DNA of 64,000 nucleotides. It comes from JABDQA01 sp963824415 (lineage in GTDB: Bacteria > Desulfobacterota > Desulfobulbia > Desulfobulbales > Desulfocapsaceae). The position numbers were made by a program, and so were the translations under genes. Positions 18,459 to 27,370 of this stretch are shown piece after piece. The stretch is taken from contig CAWGPM010000002.1 in assembly GCA_963824415.1 (NCBI GenBank), forward strand, positions 186,001-250,000, read 5' to 3'. The notes under the pieces are model-generated. The model searched no databases. It was not told where the DNA came from and was given only the letters and a program-made list of their open reading frames with translations. Position 1 is the first letter of the stretch. Each line of letters opens with the position of its first letter.

Positions 18459-19742
18459 TCAACTACCTACATAACGGGGGACCACGTAGGGACCTTCGGG
18501 TATCACGGCGATCTCCTTGCTGCCCTGCTTTTGTACGCTCGCCCGGATGGCCTGCTCAAGCGAAGCAACCGGTTCCACGTAGGTCTGGGCCAGTTCGGCC
18601 TTGCTCAGATTTTTGGTGTAGAGCTGAATGTTGCCGATCCTGAGCGGTTTGAGCAGCATCTCGGTCTGCCATTCATCGATTTCGGCAAAGCTGCGCGTCT
18701 CGAGCATGGACATAAACTTGTCACTGCCGATGCGGCAGAGCGCCTTCTGGGCGGCAACAAATTCCTCGCTGCCCATTTTTTCCGAGCATTCGCTGGCGAT
18801 GATGATGGTGCCGCCCGGCTCCAGAATATCCATCGGCACGACCATGCCCTTGACCGTCTGATAGTAGGTTTTATCAAGCGGATAGCCTCCGGCCGAGGTG
18901 ACGATGGTCCGGAATCTCCGGTCCACGTCAATTTCTCCGTAGCGCTTCATGAAATCGACCGCCGCCAGATGGCTGGCCTCGATCTCCCCAAAGCTGACCA
19001 TACCGAGCCGTCGCTGCTCGTCGATCACACTGTTCACCGCATAGATATCTCCGATTTTTTCAATGATCTCGAGCTGTGCCTGATGCAGCGGGTTGCCCTC
19101 CATGATGCAGCTCGTGGCCTGTTCATGCTCCAGGATATGGGCGGTGTGAAATTTCAAGATGGTGTCCTGGTAGGCGACGCCGGGGGCCACCACCTTTCTG
19201 CCGCCCGAATAACCGGCCATGAAATGGGGCTCAACCAGGCCGGTTACCAGTCTCAGATCGGCCTCGTAGAACCGGCGGTCGATGCCGATCGGGATGTTGT
19301 TCGAGGTCATGCCCAGATCGATGTGGGCGTTGCGGTCACGGGCGTAGTGGTTCTCGATGCGAAACGAAGAAAAGATATCCTCATTGCCGATCAGCTCCCG
19401 CAGCTCTTCCCCGAGATTGGGGCGATGCAGACCGGTGGCCACCAGGATCATGATCTTGTCCCTGGCAATGCCAGCTGCCAGCAGGGTATCGATCAACGGC
19501 GGCAGAATGAGGCCGTTGGGTACCGGCCGGGTGATATCGCAGATCAGGATGCAGGCATCTTTTCTGCCGGCGGCGAGTTCGGCCAGTCCTGGACTGCCGA
19601 GCGGTTCCATGAAAGACTGTCTGATTGCCGACTCGGGATCAGCAAGCAGCGGCATCGGATATTTGTTGATTTCATGGATGATAATGTCATCTTCCAGATC
19701 CAGGATGAGCTTATCTTTACCATACAGCAATGAGGTTTTCAT
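18459..19742 (-). CDS. LarA-family nickel-pincer 2-hydroxyacid racemase/epimerase
   Basis: A 427-residue protein of the lactate racemase (LarA) family, which uses the nickel-pincer NPN cofactor to invert C2 of 2-hydroxyacids. Family signature residues are present: DITRP (69-73), His106 in ATGLHRPN, His173 in EPHFMAGYSGGRK with Lys183 (the cofactor-attaching lysine) and His199 in KFHTAHILEHE. All known catalytic positions thus appear kept. LarA homologues act on lactate, malate, phenyllactate, gluconate and other acids, so the substrate cannot be read from sequence. It lies downstream of a GntR regulator and opposite hyi and garR, pointing to glycerate or a related C3-C4 hydroxyacid. Cofactor genes larB, larC and larE are not in this window. 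No clear ribosome site precedes the ATG. Confidence 0.88.
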   Translation of the reverse strand: MKTSLLYGKDKLILDLEDDIIIHEINKYPMPLLADPESAIRQSFMEPLGSPGLAELAAGRKDACILICDITRPVPNGLILPPLIDTLLAAGIARDKIMILVATGLHRPNLGEELRELIGNEDIFSSFRIENHYARDRNAHIDLGMTSNNIPIGIDRRFYEADLRLVTGLVEPHFMAGYSGGRKVVAPGVAYQDTILKFHTAHILEHEQATSCIMEGNPLHQAQLEIIEKIGDIYAVNSVIDEQRRLGMVSFGEIEASHLAAVDFMKRYGEIDVDRRFRTIVTSAGGYPLDKTYYQTVKGMVVPMDILEPGGTIIIASECSEKMGSEEFVAAQKALCRIGSDKFMSMLETRSFAEIDEWQTEMLLKPLRIGNIQLYTKNLSKAELAQTYVEPVASLEQAIRASVQKQGSKEIAVIPEGPYVVPRYVGS

Positions 19743-19786
19743 GATAGGTCGCTGGCAGATATGATTTAATTCTGAGATTACGTTCC

Positions 19787-20506
19787 TCAGCGCTCGCCTT
19801 TGCGTTCGCTGAGCATGGCTGTTATAAGGCGCTCGCCGGTCGAGCGCAGATGCGCGGTGAGGGCTGCTTCGGCCCGGGCCGGGTTGTGGGCCTCCAAAGC
19901 CAGTAAAATGATCTCGTGCTGTTCATGGACCTGGGCATAGCCCCAGTCAAATTTGGCCTTCTGCTCCATCCAGTGACTGATCGGCTGGCGCATCTCGTGC
20001 AGAAATTTGATCAGTACGAGGTTGTGGCAGGAGGCGGCCACCGCCAGATGAAAGGCCAGATCGTGTTTGATCAGCTCCTGATTATTTGCCAGCGCTTCTT
20101 CCAGCTCAGCGTGCTTAACGCGTATTTCGGCGAGATCATCAGCGGTCGCCCGTTCAGCGGCGAGGCGCACGATTACCCGCTCGAGCTCGATGCGGGCTTC
20201 GACCAGCTCCTCGATGCGTTCCCGGCCGATGCCCAGCAGGCCGATTGGTTTAGTGAGGTTTTCTCCTGAAAATCCGGTAACATGAGTTCCCTGTCCCGCC
20301 TTAACCGAGACCAGGCCCACCAGTGACAGGGCACCGATCGCCTCTCTGATCGAGGAGCGGCCGACCTGGAACTGTTTCATCAGTTCCGGTTCAGGCGGCA
20401 GCCGGTCGCCCGGTTTCAATTCGCCCCCGGCAATCAAGGCCATCAGGTGATCGGCCACCTGATCGGCGAGCCGTTTCCGCTTGAGTTGAAAGGTTTGATT
20501 ATGCAT
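19787..20506 (-). CDS. GntR/FadR-type transcriptional regulator (FCD domain)
   Basis: A 239-residue regulator. An N-terminal winged helix of GntR type (LKPGDRLPPEPELMKQFQVG, then SSIREAIGALSLVGLVSVK) is followed by an all-helical FCD ligand domain with ELVEARIELERVIVRLAAE, HDLAFHLAVAASCHN and EQHEIILLALEAHN; the Asp/His pattern is that of metal-dependent FCD domains binding organic acids. Start ATG at 20506 is preferred, since conserved sequence begins there; an upstream ATG at 20572 would add 22 residues. It is divergent from hyi-garR and upstream of the LarA-like gene. A palindrome at 20580-20600 is the probable operator, so it likely controls all four genes in response to a hydroxyacid. 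Confidence 0.9.
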   Translation of the reverse strand: MHNQTFQLKRKRLADQVADHLMALIAGGELKPGDRLPPEPELMKQFQVGRSSIREAIGALSLVGLVSVKAGQGTHVTGFSGENLTKPIGLLGIGRERIEELVEARIELERVIVRLAAERATADDLAEIRVKHAELEEALANNQELIKHDLAFHLAVAASCHNLVLIKFLHEMRQPISHWMEQKAKFDWGYAQVHEQHEIILLALEAHNPARAEAALTAHLRSTGERLITAMLSERKGER

Positions 20507-20549
20507 GACTAAAGTGTTGGGGTAGTGGTTGATGTTAACCGTTTTTTTA

Positions 20550-20578
20550 TTGACATGAGTGGAAAAGCGCAATAAAAA
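20550..20578 (+). promoter_or_regulatory. Promoter of hyi-garR
   Basis: A perfect TTGACA (20550-20555), 17-bp spacing and TAAAAA (20573-20578) lie 134 bp before hyi. The palindromic operator begins two bases after the -10, so a bound regulator would block the transcription start. Confidence 0.5.
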
Positions 20579-20579
20579 A

Positions 20580-20600
20580 TCAGAACATCAGATGTTATGA
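20580..20600. promoter_or_regulatory. Operator-like palindrome between GntR gene and hyi
   Basis: A 21-bp near-perfect inverted repeat with core AACATCAGATGTT (20584-20596, perfect) and matching TCA/TGA ends; only the fourth position of each arm fails to pair. Size, position between divergent genes and overlap with the hyi promoter start fit binding by the adjacent GntR dimer. Confidence 0.6.
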
Positions 20601-20711
20601 TTTTATTAACAATAGGCGAGATTGTAAGCCAATCTTGGGAAATATGCAAACATCTTGCAGTCATCCCGAAATGGTTGGGAACTTGCCTGATCTACAAACA
20701 AGAGAGAGGAC

Positions 20712-21518
20712 ATGCCGAAATTCAATGCAAATCTAACCATGCTGTTTACCGAAGTCGATTTTCTGGAGCGCTTCAAAAAGGCCGCCGACCAGGGCTTTGA
20801 AGGAGTTGAATACCTGTTTCCCTATGACTGGCCGGCCGAGCAACTGGCGGCGCTGCTGGAGCAACATGGTTTGAAACAGGTTTTACACAATTTACCTGCT
20901 GGAGACTGGGGTGCCGGTGAACGCGGAATTGCCTGTCTTCCAGGGCGGCAACAGGAGTTCCAGGATGGGGTGGGGCGGGCCATTGGGTATGCCAAAACCC
21001 TTGACTGTCCGGCCCTCAATTGCCTCGTCGGCCTGACGCCTGCCTCCGCCTCGGCCGAGGAGGTGCAGCAAACCCTGTCTGACAATCTGCGTTTTGCCGC
21101 CGATGAAATGGCCAAAGAAGGGCTCCAACTTCTGGTGGAGCCGCTCAACGACAAGGATATCCCCGGCTTTCATCTGGTTACCTCAAAGGCGACCATTGCT
21201 CTGCTCGACGAACTCGCACATCCCAACATTAAACTGCAGTATGATATCTATCATATGCAGCGCATGGAGGGGGAATTGATCAACACCATTTCCCAGCTTG
21301 CGGATCGGATCGGCCATATCCAACTGGCCGATAACCCGGGCCGCCACGAGCCGGGCACCGGCGAAATCAACTGGAAGAACCTGTTCAAGGCCATCGATGA
21401 AACCGGTTACCAGGGCTGGATCGGCTGTGAGTACATACCGGCAGCCGGCACTGAAGCCGGGCTGGGCTGGCTTGCAACCTACAAAAAAAAGAGCGCGCAC
21501 ACTGCTCAAACTATCTGA
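20712..21518 (+). CDS. hyi: Hydroxypyruvate isomerase
   Basis: A 268-residue TIM-barrel isomerase that interconverts hydroxypyruvate and tartronate semialdehyde in the cytoplasm. It is collinear with E. coli Hyi, sharing HNLPAGDWGAGERGIACLPG, the metal-binding LLVEPLND (Glu143), QYDIYHMQRMEGEL, IQLADNPGRHEPGTGEIN and GCEYIP (Glu240). The close match makes true Hyi more likely than the related 2-oxo-tetronate isomerase OtnI, though that remains possible. The ribosome site AGAGAGGA precedes the ATG. garR follows after 13 bp, so product tartronate semialdehyde would be passed to it. Probably controlled by the divergent GntR regulator. Confidence 0.93.
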   Translation: MPKFNANLTMLFTEVDFLERFKKAADQGFEGVEYLFPYDWPAEQLAALLEQHGLKQVLHNLPAGDWGAGERGIACLPGRQQEFQDGVGRAIGYAKTLDCPALNCLVGLTPASASAEEVQQTLSDNLRFAADEMAKEGLQLLVEPLNDKDIPGFHLVTSKATIALLDELAHPNIKLQYDIYHMQRMEGELINTISQLADRIGHIQLADNPGRHEPGTGEINWKNLFKAIDETGYQGWIGCEYIPAAGTEAGLGWLATYKKKSAHTAQTI

Positions 21519-21531
21519 AAAGGAGAAGACA

Positions 21532-22416
21532 ATGAAAATTGGATTTATTGGTCTTGGCATAATGGGTAAACCCATGAGCAAGAATCTGCTCAAGAAGGGT
21601 TATGATCTCGTGGTAATGGATTTGAACAAGCCCGCTGTGGAAGAGGTGGTCGCTGCAGGGGCGAGTTCGGCCGATTCCCCGAAGGCTGTCGCCGAGCAAT
21701 CGGATGTCATTATCACCATGCTCCCCAATTCCCCGCATGTAAAAACAGTTGTGCTGGGAGAGAACGGCGTCATAGAAGGAGCTAAATCCGGCTCAATTGT
21801 CATCGACATGAGCTCCATCGCCCCTCTGGCAAGCCGTGAAGTTGCCAGCCACCTTGAAAAAATCGGGGTAGAAATGCTCGATGCCCCGGTCAGCGGTGGA
21901 GAACCCAAAGCAATCGACGGGACAATTTCGGTAATGGTCGGCGGGAAAAAAGAAGTTTTCGACAAATGCTTTGACATCATGGATGCCATGGCCGGCTCTG
22001 TGGTTTACACCGGATCAATCGGGGCTGGCAATACAACCAAACTGGCCAACCAGATAATCGTCGCCCTCAATATTGCTGCAATGTCAGAAGCGCTGGTGCT
22101 TGCCACCAAGGCCGGTGTCGAACCCGAACTGGTCTACCAGGCGATTCGGGGGGGGTTGGCCGGAAGTACCGTACTCGATGCCAAGGCGCCTCTTGTTCTT
22201 GATCGTAAATTTGAGCCAGGCTTTCGGATCGAATTACACATCAAGGATTTAGCAAATGTGCTGGAAACGGCACACGAAATTGGCGTTCCTCTGCCCCTGA
22301 CGGCAGGTGTCATGGAAATCATGCAGGCCCTCAAGGTTGACGGCATGCAGGGGTTGGATCATGGAGGCCTGGTCCGCTATTACGAAAAAGCTGCCCAGGT
22401 GGAAGTGTCGAGGTAG
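21532..22416 (+). CDS. garR: Tartronate semialdehyde reductase (2-hydroxy-3-oxopropionate reductase)
   Basis: A 294-residue beta-hydroxyacid dehydrogenase reducing tartronate semialdehyde to D-glycerate with NAD(P)H. The N-terminal Rossmann motif GFIGLGIMGKPM, substrate loop DAPVSGGEPKAIDG and catalytic Lys170 in AGNTTKLANQ are intact. Long runs such as MLPNSPHV, DMSSIAPLASRE and IRGGLAGSTVLDAKAP are practically those of E. coli GarR, more similar than most genes here are to enterobacterial ones. Ribosome site AAGGAG at 21520-21525 fixes the start; longer in-frame readings run back through hyi and are artefacts. The opening of the gene is AT-richer by eye than most of the window, so transfer is possible. 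Works directly after Hyi. Confidence 0.94.
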   Translation: MKIGFIGLGIMGKPMSKNLLKKGYDLVVMDLNKPAVEEVVAAGASSADSPKAVAEQSDVIITMLPNSPHVKTVVLGENGVIEGAKSGSIVIDMSSIAPLASREVASHLEKIGVEMLDAPVSGGEPKAIDGTISVMVGGKKEVFDKCFDIMDAMAGSVVYTGSIGAGNTTKLANQIIVALNIAAMSEALVLATKAGVEPELVYQAIRGGLAGSTVLDAKAPLVLDRKFEPGFRIELHIKDLANVLETAHEIGVPLPLTAGVMEIMQALKVDGMQGLDHGGLVRYYEKAAQVEVSR

Positions 22417-22424
22417 CGGATATC

Positions 22425-22475
22425 TCTCATTAATGAGGTGCCTTGGTCTTGTTGCTCAGAGGCGTCTCATTAATG
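22425..22475. repeat. Direct repeat TCTCATTAATG, one copy within a palindrome, after garR
   Basis: TCTCATTAATG occurs at 22425-22435 and again at 22465-22475. The first copy is part of the perfect palindrome CTCATTAATGAG (22426-22437). The intervening sequence can fold through GAGGTGCCT and AGGCGTCTC. It lies between convergent garR and the efflux operon; role unknown. Confidence 0.35.
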
Positions 22476-22577
22476 TTGATCTGCCATAAATTAACGTTTC
22501 AGCACAGATAGATAGTATTGTCCCGGACGATTCGTTGTGCAGGCTGCTTTTCAATCTTTTACGGTTTATAAAAGAAC

Positions 22578-24245
22578 TCAGCGCTGCAATACCACTTCCT
22601 GGGCCCCTGGTCCTTCGATGCCGCGCCGCAGCAGCAGGGTGCCGTCGAGCAGATAGAGATCCGTCAGTGCTTTGCGGTAGTTGACGATCGCCTCCACCTC
22701 GTTGATCTGGCTTTCCAGCAGGTCACGCTGGACCCGGGAGACATCGAGAGCAGTTGCGGTGCCGACCTGAAAGCGCACGATCTCGGCCCGCACCACCTCT
22801 TCCTGTAAAACCCGGCGGGATGCACTGGCGACGATCTGCTTGAGGCTGCGCTCAACTTCGAGCAGAGCGTTGCGGACGTCGAGCGAGATGAGCTGTTTGA
22901 GGTTCTCTATGCTCTGCAGGACCTGCTGATATCTGGCCTGGGCCCGTGTATCAAGTGCCCTGGCGGCGCGGTTGTGCAGTGGAAGTTCAAAATCGAGACC
23001 GGCGGTGAAGTCGTAGCCCGGTCCGTCCAGATCACTTAAACCGGTGGCGAAGCTCTGGGAGTAACCGGTCTTGCCCAGAATGATGAAGAGGTCCAGGCGG
23101 GGCAGGAGTCCATTAGCGGTCTGCACCGTTTCGAGCTCCCCGCTGCGGGCCTCCAGACGGGCTTCATTGAGGTCCGGGCGCAGTTTGAAAGCCAGGGCTT
23201 CATGCTCAAGCGCACTGCCCAGCTTCACCTCCGGCACCAGTGCGGTGTCGCTGAGGGTGATCTGTCTATCCCAGCCCTCGGCGGAGACTGGATTGAGCCG
23301 CCGCAGCAACTCCAGCCTGGCCCTCTCCCGAGCGGTGCGGGCATTGATGAGTTGCTGTTCACGCAGGGCCAGTTCCGCGTTGGCTACCGACTCCTCGGTT
23401 TCGGCCAGTTGGCCGACGCCGATGCGGGTGCGGATATTTTCCAGCTGACGCCGGGCCAGGTCAACGGAGTTCTGAAATATCTCCACCTGCCGGACGGCCA
23501 GGGCATAATTCCAATAGCCGTTTTCCACCGCGGCCACCAATGCCTCGGTAAAACCCCGCAGGTTATAGGCCGAGGCCAAAGACTCTGTTTCGGCCTGGCG
23601 AATGCCCACCAGATTGACCGCCACTCCGAAATCGCGCAGCAGCGCCTGGGTAAGGTTCAGTCCAGCCCGCGCCTCATCGGAATAATCTGACTTGTCATCC
23701 TCTCTGCTGGACATACTCAGATCGAGCGTCACATCGGTTCCGGTGGCAAAGCGCTGTGAAGCACCAGCACGCACTTCGGCCCGGCTGCCGTCGATCGAGA
23801 AAAATCGGGCAGTAACATTGTCCAGCGAACGGTCCCGATAACTCTCATAGCTTCCACTGGCAAACAAGACGGGATCGAAAACGGCCTGCTCTGTCTCGAT
23901 AAAGGTTCCGGCGATCACCGGCTTGAACTGTTCCACCTGCAGCGCTTTATTACGCGCCAGCGCAGAAAATACCGCTGCTTCCAGAGAGAGTTCCAGGAGC
24001 CCATCGGCGGGCAAGGGAGGTGGTTGCTCTCCAGGCCGGGCCCGATAGGTCTGAGCGCTGCGATCGATCGGCTCCACAACTGCAGCAGAACTATTTTCGG
24101 ACCCAAGGGTGGTCTGCTCGACTGGCGCCACGGGTGCGTTCAAATCAACAGGCCGGGTCTGGATCTGGTCTGTGTTTGTGCTCAGGCAACCGCAAAGTGC
24201 AAAGCTGACAACAAGCGACAGCAGTCTGTGCAGATCCATGCTCAT
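22578..24245 (-). CDS. TolC-like outer membrane efflux lipoprotein
   Basis: A 555-residue outer membrane factor, the exit duct of a tripartite efflux pump. The signal peptide ends in the lipobox ALCGC (Cys19), so the protein is probably lipid-anchored. Two repeated OEP halves follow, with long amphipathic helices (for example SVDLARRQLENIRTRIGVGQ and NLKQLISLDVRNALLEVE) and beta segments between. About 60 extra residues rich in Pro and Glu precede the first OEP helix. The gene starts at ATG 24245, overlapping the RND gene stop by 4 bp (ATGA), so it is the third gene of an MFP-RND-OMF operon. Substrate cannot be predicted. Confidence 0.92.
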   Translation of the reverse strand: MSMDLHRLLSLVVSFALCGCLSTNTDQIQTRPVDLNAPVAPVEQTTLGSENSSAAVVEPIDRSAQTYRARPGEQPPPLPADGLLELSLEAAVFSALARNKALQVEQFKPVIAGTFIETEQAVFDPVLFASGSYESYRDRSLDNVTARFFSIDGSRAEVRAGASQRFATGTDVTLDLSMSSREDDKSDYSDEARAGLNLTQALLRDFGVAVNLVGIRQAETESLASAYNLRGFTEALVAAVENGYWNYALAVRQVEIFQNSVDLARRQLENIRTRIGVGQLAETEESVANAELALREQQLINARTARERARLELLRRLNPVSAEGWDRQITLSDTALVPEVKLGSALEHEALAFKLRPDLNEARLEARSGELETVQTANGLLPRLDLFIILGKTGYSQSFATGLSDLDGPGYDFTAGLDFELPLHNRAARALDTRAQARYQQVLQSIENLKQLISLDVRNALLEVERSLKQIVASASRRVLQEEVVRAEIVRFQVGTATALDVSRVQRDLLESQINEVEAIVNYRKALTDLYLLDGTLLLRRGIEGPGAQEVVLQR

Positions 24246-27200
24246 AGAGCACCTTCGACCGGACCTGCTTCGGGTTGGCGTACCCGCTCGGTGCGACTGT
24301 TGAAAAGCAGATACATAACGGGAATATATATCAATGTAATCAGGGTTGCCGCAGACAGGCCGCCCAGCACCGTACGGGCGAGTGGCGCCTGCATTTCGCT
24401 GCCCTCGCCAATACCGATTGCCAGAGGCAGCAGGGATAAGATGGTGGTCAGTGAAGTCATCAGCACCGGGCGCAGTCGGTCCCTGCCGGCTGCGCGGACC
24501 GCCTCCATCAACTTCTGCCCCTCGTCGCGGAACAGGGTGTTGGCGCGATCGACGATCAGGATAGCGTTGTTGACCACGATGCCGACCAGCATGATGCAGC
24601 CTATGAAGCTCTGCACGTTAAAGGTCGTACCGGTGAACAGCAGGATCAGTACCACGCCGATCAGCGGCAGCGGCACGGATAGCATCACGATGATCGGGGC
24701 CAGCAGGGACTCGTACAAGGAGGCCAGCACCATGTAAACGAGCACCGTTGCCAGCACGATGCCAATCAGCATCTCCCTGAAGGACTTGGCCTGCTCCTCG
24801 ATGTCTCCGGCCATGACAATCTCATAGCCCCGGGGTCGGGCAATATTGACCAGACTGGCCTGGACGTCGGCAGCGACCTCGCCCAGCGGTCGGTCGGTGA
24901 TGTTGGCACGGATTTGCACCATGCGCTGCTGGTTTTTGCGCTCGATCTCCACCGGCCCAATGCCGGTCCGGGGGGTCATCAGGTTTCTCAGCGACACCGC
25001 CTCCCCGTTTTGGTTGGTTATCGTATGGGTCAGCAGTTCATCGATACTCAGCAACTCGGCATCCTTCACCTTGACGATGATGTCGATTTCCTCACCGCTG
25101 CCGTCCCGGAACTGGCCGGCTTTGGTGCCGGACAGGGCGGTCTCCAGGGTCCTGGCGATCTGGGCCACGCTCAAACCCAGATCTGCTGCCCGGTCGCGAT
25201 TGATCTCCAGCAGCCGCTGCGGCACACCTTCACGACGGCCGCGCCGGGTGTCGGTGACCCCGGGTATATCCTTGATCTGTTCCTCCACGGCGAGTGCCAG
25301 CTGGTCCAGTATGGCCAGATCGTAGCCGTGAATCTCAATTTCCAGGTTGTCTTCTCCACTGCCGAGCAAGCGCGACAGCAAAAACAGCCCCTGCCCGGCT
25401 CGGACCCGTATTTCAGCGCCGGGAACGGTGCCGAGTTTTTTGCGTAGTTCGGAGGCCACCGTTTCGCTCGAGCGTTCGCGCTCCAGTGCTGGAACCAGTG
25501 AGACACGAATGGAACCGCCCGCGGCATCGCCGCGTCCACCCGCCGAGCCCATATTGACCACCGCGGCGCGCATCTCAGGGATCGAGGCGTATACCGTTTT
25601 CTCAAGTTCTTTCATGGTCGTGTCCAGCACCTCGAGACGGGTGCCGCCGGCCATGTCGACATTTACCCTGACCTCACCTTCGTCGGAGGCGGGCATGAAT
25701 TCCGTGCCGATCAGCGGTACGGCGGCCAGGGCAACGATGAACATGGCCGCGACGATGAGCACGCTGATCAGCGGGTTGCGCAAACCGGAGCCCAAAACCT
25801 TCTCGTAGCCGCGGTACAGCACAACATGTCCGCTGGCCAGTCGGGCGACCATCCGTTTCAGCGGCCCGGCGCTCTTTTTGGTCTTGGTTCTGCGCAGAAA
25901 CAGGCTGGTCAGCATCGGCACCAGGGTCAAGGCGACCACCAGCGAGCAGACCAGGGAAAAGGCGACCACATAGATGAGCTGTTTGAACAGCAGCCCGGAC
26001 ACTTCCCGGGCAAAGAGCATCGGCACGAAGATCACCAGAGTTGTGCAGGTGCTGGCGATGATTGCTCCCCTGACTTCGTTGGACCCATTGACGGCCGCAT
26101 CACGAGGGCTTTCTTTATAGGTCTGAAAGCGCCTCAGGATATTTTCCAGCACCACAATGGAGTTGTCCACCATCATGCCCAGCCCCAGGGCCAGCCCGCC
26201 CAGAGTCATCAGATTCAGGGTCAGGTTGCCGAAATACATCATCGCAAAGGTGGAGATCACCGCCACCGGTATCGCGGTCATCACCACCAGGGTGGCCCGC
26301 AGGTTGAGCAGGAAGGCCAGCAGCACCACAACCGCCAGCGCACCACCGATGACCATGGTCCTGCCGACGTTGGTCAGGGAGCGCTGGATGTACTCGGAGG
26401 TGTCGACAATGGAGATAAGCTGGACCTGGGGAAAGTCGAGGTTGAGCTGGTCAATAACACGCTTGGCCTGGCGTGCCACCTCCACGGTATTGGTGCCGGA
26501 CTGTTTACGCACCGCCAGGTAGACGCCCGGCTTGCCGTTGATGCGCACGATCCGGGTAATCTCTGAATGGGTGTCGTTTACCTGAGCCACCTGCTTAAGA
26601 TAAATGGGGTCATCGTTGCGCCGGTCGACGACCAGGTCCAGTAATTGCTCGACACTGGCCAGTTCACCAGGGGTGCGAAGCCGTATTTCGATGTCGCCCG
26701 ATTCAATGGTTCCGGCCGGCAGGCTGATATTGGCATCGCGTATCGCGTTGCGCACGGTATCGAGCGAAAGCTGGAGAGAACGAAGCCGGTCGGGGTCGAT
26801 TTCGATACGGATTTCGCGCTCCAGGCCGCCCCACACATCGAGGGCCGCAACGCCGGGTACCTGTTCGATTCGATAGCTGATCTGATCGTCTATCAGGCGG
26901 CGCAGCTCTATCGGGTCGAGATCGGAAGCGGCGCCGTAGATCAGAATCGGCGCGCTGTTGGGGTCGAATTTACGTATCTGCGGCCGGTCTATCTCGTCCG
27001 GCAGATTGTTGATCACCCGGTCCAGCCGGTCGCGCACATCGTTGGAGGCAGCATCGAGGTTGGTGCCCCAGGTAAACGACAACCGGACGCGGCTGTTTCC
27101 CTCTGAGGACTCCGAGGTAACTTCCTTGATCCCCTGGATAACCGAAACGGCGCTCTCGATCGGTTCGGTGACCAGTTTTTCCACCTCTTCCGGAGCGGCA

Positions 27201-27358
27201 TTGCCATAGGATGTATTGATACTGAGCACCGGATAGGATATCTCCGGCAACAGATCGATGGGCAGGCGGCTCAGTGAAACTGCCCCGATCAGGATGACGA
27301 TCAGCGTCACCATGATCGTGAAAATGGGCCGGGAAGTGGTAAAGGCGCTGATATTCAT
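24242..27358 (-). CDS. RND-family efflux transporter (HAE-1 type inner membrane pump)
   Basis: A 1038-residue proton-driven RND pump. The architecture is standard: a first membrane span at residues 12-28, a large periplasmic loop to about 330, membrane spans 2-7, a second periplasmic loop (about 560-860) and spans 8-12. Span 4 reads GLALGLGMMVDNSIVVLENI, where the first acidic relay residue is kept and the second Asp of AcrB is Asn, as in many AcrB/CzcA relatives outside Enterobacteria. EFMPASDEGEV and GCIMLVGIVVNNAILIVD are further signatures. It lies 12 bp after the MFP gene and overlaps the OMF gene. The absence of metal-RND signatures favours drug or lipid-like substrates. Confidence 0.94.
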   Translation of the reverse strand: MNISAFTTSRPIFTIMVTLIVILIGAVSLSRLPIDLLPEISYPVLSINTSYGNAAPEEVEKLVTEPIESAVSVIQGIKEVTSESSEGNSRVRLSFTWGTNLDAASNDVRDRLDRVINNLPDEIDRPQIRKFDPNSAPILIYGAASDLDPIELRRLIDDQISYRIEQVPGVAALDVWGGLEREIRIEIDPDRLRSLQLSLDTVRNAIRDANISLPAGTIESGDIEIRLRTPGELASVEQLLDLVVDRRNDDPIYLKQVAQVNDTHSEITRIVRINGKPGVYLAVRKQSGTNTVEVARQAKRVIDQLNLDFPQVQLISIVDTSEYIQRSLTNVGRTMVIGGALAVVVLLAFLLNLRATLVVMTAIPVAVISTFAMMYFGNLTLNLMTLGGLALGLGMMVDNSIVVLENILRRFQTYKESPRDAAVNGSNEVRGAIIASTCTTLVIFVPMLFAREVSGLLFKQLIYVVAFSLVCSLVVALTLVPMLTSLFLRRTKTKKSAGPLKRMVARLASGHVVLYRGYEKVLGSGLRNPLISVLIVAAMFIVALAAVPLIGTEFMPASDEGEVRVNVDMAGGTRLEVLDTTMKELEKTVYASIPEMRAAVVNMGSAGGRGDAAGGSIRVSLVPALERERSSETVASELRKKLGTVPGAEIRVRAGQGLFLLSRLLGSGEDNLEIEIHGYDLAILDQLALAVEEQIKDIPGVTDTRRGRREGVPQRLLEINRDRAADLGLSVAQIARTLETALSGTKAGQFRDGSGEEIDIIVKVKDAELLSIDELLTHTITNQNGEAVSLRNLMTPRTGIGPVEIERKNQQRMVQIRANITDRPLGEVAADVQASLVNIARPRGYEIVMAGDIEEQAKSFREMLIGIVLATVLVYMVLASLYESLLAPIIVMLSVPLPLIGVVLILLFTGTTFNVQSFIGCIMLVGIVVNNAILIVDRANTLFRDEGQKLMEAVRAAGRDRLRPVLMTSLTTILSLLPLAIGIGEGSEMQAPLARTVLGGLSAATLITLIYIPVMYLLFNSRTERVRQPEAGPVEGAL

Positions 27359-27370
27359 AGCCGGTTCTCC

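Noticed and set aside
18531..19733. Long (400-codon) open frame antisense to the LarA-like gene
   Set aside because: It mirrors the codon structure of a clearly conserved gene on the other strand; composition is not protein-like.
21298..21531. N-terminal extension of garR into hyi
   Set aside because: It reads hyi in another frame; AAGGAG before the ATG at 21532 and exact family start decide against it.
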